Part shown: positions 58,382-64,000 of the stretch, in pieces | How positions within the stretch are numbered: the first letter of the stretch is position 1 | How the letters are laid out: the number at the start of each line of letters is the position of its first letter | Source of the DNA: Pseudomonas frederiksbergensis | Lineage (GTDB): Bacteria; Pseudomonadota; Gammaproteobacteria; Pseudomonadales; Pseudomonadaceae | DNA length: 64,000 nt | Direction of reading: 5' to 3' | Assembly (NCBI RefSeq): GCF_001952935.1 | Contig: NZ_CP018319.1 | Location: 2,882,501-2,946,500 of the forward strand | Program-made: the position numbers and the translations under genes | Notes under the pieces: generated by a model | Databases searched by the model: none | The model's input: only the letters and a program-made list of their open reading frames with translations | What the model was told of the DNA's origin: nothing

Positions 58382-59677
58382 TTAGCCTTGAACCGGAACG
58401 CCTTTGAGGTAAGGCGCAGGTTCCGCGCCCAGGTTGTTCAGCAAACGCTCGCTGTACCAATCCACAAAGTTCACCACGCCAAACTCATAGGTCTTGGAGT
58501 AAGGGCCTGGCTGGTAAGCCGTGGAGTTGATTCCGCGCTGGTTCTCTTCGGCCAGGCGACGGTCCTGGTCGTTGGTTGCATCCCAGACCTGGCGCATGCG
58601 CTCCACGTCGTAGTCCACGCCTTCGACCGCGTCCTTGTGGACGATCCACTTGGTGGTGACCATGGTTTCCTGCGCGCTGATCGGCCACACGGTGAACACG
58701 ATGATGTGGTCGCCCATGCAGTGGTTCCAGGAGTGCGGCAGGTGCAGGATGCGCATCGAGCCCAGGTCCGGGTTCTTGATCCGGCCCATGAGTTTGGCGC
58801 AGCCTTGTTTGCCGTCCAGGGTCATCGACACGGTGCCCTTGAGCAGCGGCATGCGCACGATGCGGTTACGCAGGCCGAAGCTGGCGTGGGCGTAAGGAAT
58901 CTTCTCGGCTTCCCAGGCGGCGGCAGAGGCCGCGACGTGATCCTTGAAGGCCTGGTCGGCACGCGGGTCGGTGACGTCGTCCCATTCCAGCAGGGTTTTC
59001 AGCAGTTCCGGGTGCGACGCGTTGCAGTGGTAGCACTCGCGGTTGTTTTCCAGCACCAGCTTCCAGTTGGCTTTTTCGAACAAGGTGGTCTGGATCGCCA
59101 CCTTGGTGTTCTCCATGTCGTACGGTTCCATGTAATGGTTCAGCGTCGACAGGAAGTCATCAATGGCCGGCGGGTTTTCCGACAGGCTGATGAAGATGTA
59201 GCCGCCGGCAGTCTTCACGTTTACCGGTTTGAGGCCGTACTGCTTCATGTCGAAGTCGGCGCCCATTTCGGTGCCGGCGAACAGCAGGCGACCGTCCAGC
59301 TCGTAGGTCCACTGGTGGTAGTGGCAGACCAGTTTGGCGACCTTGCCTTTTTCACTGGTGCACAGACGCGAACCACGGTGGCGGCAGACGTTGTGGAATG
59401 CATGGACCACACCGTCGGCACCGCGAATCACGATGATCGGGTTCTTGCCGACTTGCAGGGTCAGGTAGTTGCCCTTGGTCGGGATTTCGCAGGTCATGCC
59501 GGCGATCAACCACTCTTTCTGAAAGATTTCCTGCATGTCGATATCAAACAGCCGCTCGTCAGAGTAAAACGGCTGCGGCAGCGAAAACGTGCGTTCGCGC
59601 TCTTGCAGCATCTGCGCGGTGGCCTTGCGTGCGGGTTCCAGTGGATCGCCCAGGCTCAGTGTAGTGGTGACGTCCAT
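58382..59677 (-). CDS. gbcA: Glycine betaine monooxygenase, Rieske oxygenase subunit
   Basis: The 431-residue protein has a Rieske 2Fe-2S site (CRHRGSRLC and CHYHQW) and a mononuclear iron domain with NRECYHCNASHPELL. It removes one methyl from glycine betaine as formaldehyde, giving dimethylglycine. GAGGAAA precedes the ATG at 59677 (MDVTTTLSLGDPLEP). It is divergent from its reductase gene gbcB over 282 bases. Confidence 0.96.
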   Translation of the reverse strand: MDVTTTLSLGDPLEPARKATAQMLQERERTFSLPQPFYSDERLFDIDMQEIFQKEWLIAGMTCEIPTKGNYLTLQVGKNPIIVIRGADGVVHAFHNVCRHRGSRLCTSEKGKVAKLVCHYHQWTYELDGRLLFAGTEMGADFDMKQYGLKPVNVKTAGGYIFISLSENPPAIDDFLSTLNHYMEPYDMENTKVAIQTTLFEKANWKLVLENNRECYHCNASHPELLKTLLEWDDVTDPRADQAFKDHVAASAAAWEAEKIPYAHASFGLRNRIVRMPLLKGTVSMTLDGKQGCAKLMGRIKNPDLGSMRILHLPHSWNHCMGDHIIVFTVWPISAQETMVTTKWIVHKDAVEGVDYDVERMRQVWDATNDQDRRLAEENQRGINSTAYQPGPYSKTYEFGVVNFVDWYSERLLNNLGAEPAPYLKGVPVQG

Positions 59678-59959
59678 CGTGTGTTTCCTCAAGGCCATCT
59701 GCGTGGCCGCGAAAGTGGCTGATCAGGTTTGCTACGCAAGGTGTAAAGGTTGTGTCTTGGTATGGGGCGAGTGTGGGGCCGGCGCTCGCCAGAACCTTAT
59801 CCATGGGCGACATGGCCAAATCTGTTCCCGACGCGCAACCCCCGGTAATTGGGGGCTGGTCGCGATAAGTATGTGAATGTCGCAGATAGGTAAATGGAGG
59901 AGCTGCGCTATACGCAGAATCGCCAACATAAAGGCCGGTAGTCGGCCGTGGAGAACAGC
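59678..59959. promoter_or_regulatory. Divergent gbcA-gbcB regulatory region
   Basis: Both genes are known GbdR targets in P. aeruginosa, so the GbdR sites should lie in this 282-base gap. It holds an ACCCCCGGTAATTGGGGGCT hairpin near 59837-59857 and GTCGCGATAA / GTCGCAGATA near-repeats at 59860 and 59879 that could be half-sites. These sites are guesses. Confidence 0.45.
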
Positions 59960-61060
59960 ATGTCCAACAGCTTCCTGAACCCGGTAACCACCCAGACCTG
60001 GGCCAATGGTCGACACATTGTCCGTTGCGTCAAAGTCATCCAGGAAACCTGGGATGTGCGCACCTTCTGCTTTATGGCCGACCAGCCAATCCTGTTCTTC
60101 TTCAAGCCGGGGCAGTTTGTCACCCTGGAGCTGGAAATTGACGGCGTGCCGATCATGCGCTCCTACACCATTTCCAGCTCGCCATCGGTGCCGTACAGCT
60201 TTTCGGTGACCATCAAGCGTGTGCCGGGCGGCAAAGTGTCGAACTGGCTGCACGACACCCTGCACGAAGGCCAGGAGCTGGCGGTGCACGGGCCGGTCGG
60301 GCTGTTCAACGCCATGGATTTCACTGCGCCGAAGGTGCTGTACCTCAGCGGTGGCGTCGGTATCACACCGGTCATGTCGATGGCGCGCTGGTTCTACGAC
60401 ACCAACGGCAACGTCGACATGGTCTTCGTCCATAGCGCCCGCTCGCCCAAAGACATCATTTACCATCGCGAGCTGGAACACATGGCGTCGCGGATCGATA
60501 ACTTCAGCCTGCACCTGATCTGCGAGAAGCATGGTCTGGGCGAACCGTGGGCCGGTTATCGCGGTTACCTGAACCACAAGATGCTTGAGCTGATGGCGCC
60601 GGACTTCCTTGAGCGGGAAGTTTTCTGCTGCGGCCCGACGCCGTATATGAATGCGGTCAAGCGCATGCTCGAGTCAGTCGGCTTCGACATGTCGCGTTAC
60701 CACGAGGAGTCGTTCGGCGCTACGCCACCGGAAGCCCGTGCCGATGCGGTGGAGCAAGCCGAAATCGCCGCAGACGCACCGGACATCGACGTGGCGGACC
60801 TGCACCAGGTGGAATTCACCGCGTCCGGGAAAAGCATTCGTGTGGCGCCGGGTGAAACCGTGCATGCCGCCGCTGCCAAATTGGGGCTGTTGATTCCGAA
60901 GGCTTGCGGGATGGGGATCTGCGGGACGTGCAAGGTGATGAAGCTGGGCGGTGAGGTCGAAATGGACCACAACGGCGGGATCACCGAGGAAGATGAAGCG
61001 GAAGGGTTCATTCTTTCGTGCTGCAGCGTGCCGAAGGGCGACGTGCGCATCGAGTTCTAA
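59960..61060 (+). CDS. gbcB: Glycine betaine monooxygenase, reductase subunit
   Basis: The 366-residue protein has an FAD-binding ferredoxin-reductase half (PIMRSYTISSSPSVPYSF; NAD site YLSGGVGITPVMSMARW) and a C-terminal plant-type 2Fe-2S ferredoxin domain (CGMGICGTCKVMKLGGEV...CC). It passes electrons from NAD(P)H to GbcA. The ATG at 59960 gives MSNSFLNPVTTQTW. It is followed by an R1 REP pair. Confidence 0.96.
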   Translation: MSNSFLNPVTTQTWANGRHIVRCVKVIQETWDVRTFCFMADQPILFFFKPGQFVTLELEIDGVPIMRSYTISSSPSVPYSFSVTIKRVPGGKVSNWLHDTLHEGQELAVHGPVGLFNAMDFTAPKVLYLSGGVGITPVMSMARWFYDTNGNVDMVFVHSARSPKDIIYHRELEHMASRIDNFSLHLICEKHGLGEPWAGYRGYLNHKMLELMAPDFLEREVFCCGPTPYMNAVKRMLESVGFDMSRYHEESFGATPPEARADAVEQAEIAADAPDIDVADLHQVEFTASGKSIRVAPGETVHAAAAKLGLLIPKACGMGICGTCKVMKLGGEVEMDHNGGITEEDEAEGFILSCCSVPKGDVRIEF

Positions 61061-61062
61061 AC

Positions 61063-61154
61063 CTGTGGGAGCGGGCTTGCTCGCGAAGACGGCGGTACAG
61101 TCAACATTGATGTCGCCTGACACACCGCTTTCGCGAGCAAGCCCGCTCCCACAA
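61063..61154. repeat. R1 REP pair
   Basis: CTGTGGGAGCGGGCTTGCTC and its inverse enclose about 45 bases between two convergent genes. Confidence 0.92.
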
Positions 61155-61165
61155 TGGTTAGTATT

Positions 61166-61990
61166 TCAGTCCACAAACAGGTCTGGCATCAACTTGTCGT
61201 TGGTGCCGGGCTCAAAGCGGTAATGATCGAATTCGGTCACCCCGTGCTCCCGCAAAATCTCCTCATCAATCAGCAATCGCCCCGTCATGCTGCGACCGCT
61301 GCTGCTCAAAATCACATGGGCGGCATCGGCCATGATCGCGGGCGTGCGCGCATGCTTGAACGACTCACGTGAGCCGAGCTGAAACTCGATGGCGGCAGTG
61401 GCGATCATCGTTTGCGGCCACAGGGAATTTACGCTGATGCCGTAGTTCTTGAATTCCTCGCTCATGCCCAATGTCAGCATGCTCATGCCGTATTTGGTCA
61501 CCGTGTAGGGGCTGTACTGGGCGAACCATTTGCTTGCCAGATTCAGTGGCGGGGAAAGATTGAGGATGTGTCCGCTGCTTTTCTTCAGATAGGGCAGGGC
61601 GGCCTGGCTGCACAGCAGGACGGCGCGGGTGTTGATCTGGTGCATCAGGTCGAAGCGCTTGAGCTCGATGTGTTGAACCCCGGTCAACTTGATCGCCCCG
61701 GCATTGTTGATCAGCGCATCAATACCGCCGAAATGCTCGTCAGCCTTGGCCAGCGCCTCACGCACTGCGACTTCATCGCGCACATCCACCTGCAAGGCCA
61801 GCGCCTTGCCGCCCGCGGCTTCGACTTCCGCGGCCACGCTGAAAATGGTGCCGGGCAGTTTGGGGTGAGGGGTGGCGCTTTTGGCGGCAATCACAATGTT
61901 GGCCCCATCCCGCGCAGCCCGCAGCGCGATCTCACGACCAATCCCGCGGCTCGCGCCGGTGATGAACAGGGTTTTGCCTTGTAAAGACAT
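61166..61990 (-). CDS. Short-chain dehydrogenase, HSDL2-like
   Basis: The 274-residue SDR has TGASRGIGREIALRAARDGANIVIAAKS, with the extended AKSATPHPKLPGTIFSVAAEVEAAGGKAL loop that marks the HSDL2-like group. The NNAG motif is INNAGAIKL, and the active-site Tyr and Lys are in YSPYTVTKYGMSM. It has no C-terminal SCP2 domain. The substrate is unknown. CAGGAG precedes the ATG. It converges with gbcB and its promoter side lies toward the R3 repeat at 62054. Confidence 0.9.
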   Translation of the reverse strand: MSLQGKTLFITGASRGIGREIALRAARDGANIVIAAKSATPHPKLPGTIFSVAAEVEAAGGKALALQVDVRDEVAVREALAKADEHFGGIDALINNAGAIKLTGVQHIELKRFDLMHQINTRAVLLCSQAALPYLKKSSGHILNLSPPLNLASKWFAQYSPYTVTKYGMSMLTLGMSEEFKNYGISVNSLWPQTMIATAAIEFQLGSRESFKHARTPAIMADAAHVILSSSGRSMTGRLLIDEEILREHGVTEFDHYRFEPGTNDKLMPDLFVD

Positions 61991-62053
61991 GCGTGCGCTC
62001 CTGATTATTATTGTCTGAGCGGATTAATGTAGACCAAGGCGCACGCCACGGTT

Positions 62054-62188
62054 GATCGTTCCCACGCTTTGCGTGGGAATGCCTCTCGGGACGCTCCGCG
62101 TTCCTGCCTCACCGCTGATGTAATGCCGAACACCGTTGTGACGCAGAGCGTCACGGGCTGCATTCCCACGCGGAGCGTGGGAACGATC
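62054..62188. repeat. R3 repeat, left flank of the RAYT gene
   Basis: GATCGTTCCCACGCTTTGCG at the left and its near-inverse at the right, with a longer middle than other copies (GACGCTCCGCGTTCC and GACGCAGAGCGTC). It lies 20 bases after the RAYT stop. Confidence 0.92.
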
Positions 62189-62207
62189 AGGTGGAGGACC
62201 GTACGCC

Positions 62208-62741
62208 TCAATACCAGCGCTGAATCTCGATCAGGCCTTCCATCCCCGCATAGTTCCTCGCACTGGAGTAACGCCACTGCTCCGGCAAATTCACATACCC
62301 ACGCTTAACCGGGTTGAAATGAATGTAATCCAGCTTCTGACGCATCACCGTTTCGCTGTACACCATCTCTGCGTGCGAACCTTCCTGCCACAGCTGATAA
62401 ACCCGGTCCTGCTTATGCGCGCGTTTGCTGAAACGCAGGCGCTGCAATGCGCGATCGGCGCCTTTGCTTTGCAGGTCGTTGATGATTTGTCGGGCGGTGA
62501 AGGATTTGAACTGGCTGAGGCATTTGTTGAGGTCTGGAGCTTCTGCAACAAAGTGCAGATGGTTTTCCAGGACGACATAGCCCTACAGCTTTAGATCTTG
62601 ATGGGTTTGTTGATAGCGCCAGCAATTGAGCAGGTGATCGACGATGTACGGTCGGATGAACAGCGGGAGCCATTCCATGAGGGTGCAGGTGAGGAAGTGC
62701 GGTTTGTCGGGTTCAGTGATGGTGTAGCGGCTTCGGCCCAT
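62208..62741 (-). pseudogene. REP-associated tyrosine transposase (RAYT) with an in-frame amber stop
   Basis: One frame from ATG 62741 to 62208 spans 178 codons and reads MGRSRYTITEPDKPHFLTCT, then after codon 52 a TAG at 62585-62583, then GYVVLENHLHFVAEAPDL (HxH of the HUH/Y1 nuclease motif) and the C-terminal YIHFNPVKRGYV...RYSSARNYAG hallmark of RAYTs. The amber codon most likely replaces a Tyr codon (LKLYGYVVLENH). RAYTs move and spread REP elements; this copy is probably inactive. R3 repeats flank it on both sides. Confidence 0.88.
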
Positions 62742-62845
62742 GGGTGCATTCCTTTGCGCGGGAATGACTAGGGTGGGCGCCGTAATGCGATGTCGCTAGC
62801 AGACAGCGCCGCGGAGCGAGTGGGAAATTGCGACGCGCCCGTAAT

Positions 62846-62980
62846 GATCGTTCCCACGCTCTGCGTGGGAATGCAGCCCCTGACGCTCTGCGTCACAACA
62901 ATGTCAGGCATCGCGTCGGTTGTGAGGCAGGAACGCGGAGCGTCCCGAGAGGCATTCCCACGCGGAGCGTGGGAACGATC
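62846..62980. repeat. R3 repeat, right flank of the RAYT gene
   Basis: GATCGTTCCCACGCTCTGCG at the left and its near-inverse at the right. It shares the long middle (GTTGTGAGGCAGGAACGCGGAGCGTCCCGAG is split by a spacer) with the left-flank copy in inverted orientation, which suggests the two form a matched pair around the transposase. Confidence 0.9.
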
Positions 62981-62990
62981 ATGAGGGAAG

Positions 62991-64000
62991 TTAGCGGGAC
63001 ATGACTTCGCGAATATCCGCCGCCAGTTCGCGTACGCGTTCTTCTTCGGTGTCCCACGAGCACATGAAGCGTGCGCCGCCGTTGCCGATGAAGGTGTAGA
63101 AGCGCCAGCCCTTGGCGGTCAGTGCGGCAATCGCTGGTTCGGAGAGTTGCAGGAACACGCCGTTGGCCTGTACCGGGAACATCAGTTCCACGCCGGGAAT
63201 ATCGCTGACCAGTTCAGCCAATAGCTGAGCGCAATGGTTGGCGTGGCGGGCGTATTTGAGCCAGGCGTCGTTTTCCAGAATCCCGACCCATGGCGCCGAC
63301 AGGAAGCGCATCTTCGAGGCCAGTTGGCCGGCCTGTTTGCAGCGGTAGTCGAAGTCTTCGGCCAGTTTGTGGTTAAAGAACAGAATCGCTTCCCCCACCG
63401 CCATGCCGTTTTTCGTGCCGCCGAAGCACAACACGTCGACGCCGGCCTTCCAGGTCAGGTCGGCTGGCGAACAGCCGAGAAAGGCGCACGCATTGGAGAA
63501 GCGCGCGCCGTCCATGTGCAGGTTCAGGCCCAGCTCCTTGCACGTGGCGCTGATGGCGCGGATTTCTTCCGGGGTGTAGACGCTGCCCACTTCGGTCGCC
63601 TGGGTCAGGGTCACGACGCGCGGTTTCGGGTAGTGGATGTCCTGGCGCTTGAGCGCAATTTCGCGGATCGATTCCGGGGTCAGCTTGCCGTTTTCAGTGC
63701 GGGCGATGAGCAGTTTGGAACCGTTGGAAAAGAATTCCGGGGCGCCGCATTCGTCGGTTTCGACGTGGGCGGTTTCCGAGCAGATCACGCTGTGGTAACT
63801 CTGGCACAGCGACGACAGGGCCAGGGAGTTGGCCGCGGTGCCGTTGAAGGCGAAGAACACTTCGCAGTCGGTTTCGAACAGTTTGCGAAAATCGTCGGAC
63901 GCGCGTGCGGTCCATTCGTCGTCGCCATAGGCGCGTTGGTGGCCGTGGTTGGCCTGTTCCATGGCAGCCCAGGCTTCAGGGCAGATACCGGAATAGTTGT
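62991..64000 (-). CDS. Low-specificity threonine aldolase, 5' end cut by window edge
   Basis: At least 336 codons are visible, continuing upstream through the right edge (NYSGICPEAWAAMEQANHG). The PLP-dependent fold-type I signatures are present, with the lysine in DVLCFGGTKNGMAVGEAILF and HMDGARFSNACAFLG. It cleaves threonine or 3-hydroxy amino acids to glycine plus an aldehyde. Location just past gbcAB matches PA5413 (ltaA), so a role near glycine metabolism fits. The true start lies outside the window. Confidence 0.92.
   Translation of the reverse strand, partial: NYSGICPEAWAAMEQANHGHQRAYGDDEWTARASDDFRKLFETDCEVFFAFNGTAANSLALSSLCQSYHSVICSETAHVETDECGAPEFFSNGSKLLIARTENGKLTPESIREIALKRQDIHYPKPRVVTLTQATEVGSVYTPEEIRAISATCKELGLNLHMDGARFSNACAFLGCSPADLTWKAGVDVLCFGGTKNGMAVGEAILFFNHKLAEDFDYRCKQAGQLASKMRFLSAPWVGILENDAWLKYARHANHCAQLLAELVSDIPGVELMFPVQANGVFLQLSEPAIAALTAKGWRFYTFIGNGGARFMCSWDTEEERVRELAADIREVMSR

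Overview
The window reads as chromosome of a Pseudomonas fluorescens-group bacterium. Evidence: GC-rich Pseudomonas codon use, many GTGGGAGCGGGCTTGC-type REP elements, and gene blocks that match P. aeruginosa order from memory (metK/arsR/tkt/epd/pgk/fba near PA0546-0555; the choline, carnitine and betaine block near PA5372-5413). No rRNA, tRNA, prophage or CRISPR was seen.

Layout. 1-10.9 kb: a partial DUF1090 gene, ligB, an ArsR-methyltransferase fusion gene with metK, then tkt-epd-pgk-two small lipoproteins-fba. 10.9-12.5 kb: a small accessory zone with an AT-rich cassette encoding a 104-aa protein, a 97-aa orphan with a structured mRNA leader, and a REP element. 12.5-27.6 kb: PL7 alginate lyase, a REC-PAS-GGDEF-EAL regulator, YgjP-type peptidase, a frameshifted wHTH gene, ElaA, a periplasmic binding protein, YccS, YhiN-type flavoprotein, DbpA, a DHA2 MFS exporter and a TldD/PmbA pair. 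27.9-61.1 kb: a nearly continuous quaternary-amine catabolic region. 61.2-64 kb: an SDR, a broken RAYT transposase flanked by two large palindromic repeats, and a partial threonine aldolase.

The amine region works as a pathway. BetT and the ABC importer ChoXWV bring in choline, betaine or carnitine. BetA and BetB oxidise choline to glycine betaine under BetI. CaiX and CdhA/CdhC/CdhB turn carnitine into betaine under CdhR, with a gamma-butyrobetaine hydroxylase feeding carnitine. GbcAB demethylates betaine, DgcAB with its own ETF pair demethylates dimethylglycine, and SdaB (and perhaps threonine aldolase) handles the serine/glycine end. GbdR is the expected activator. The sarcosine oxidase genes are not in the window.

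The most notable non-coding signals are: a leader RNA at about 11.94-12.17 kb whose hairpin loop is complementary to the Shine-Dalgarno region; four degenerate repeats at 57.6-58.2 kb, each with an exact DnaA box; a 30-bp palindrome next to the arsR-type promoter; and a compact terminator-ended candidate sRNA at about 41.5 kb.
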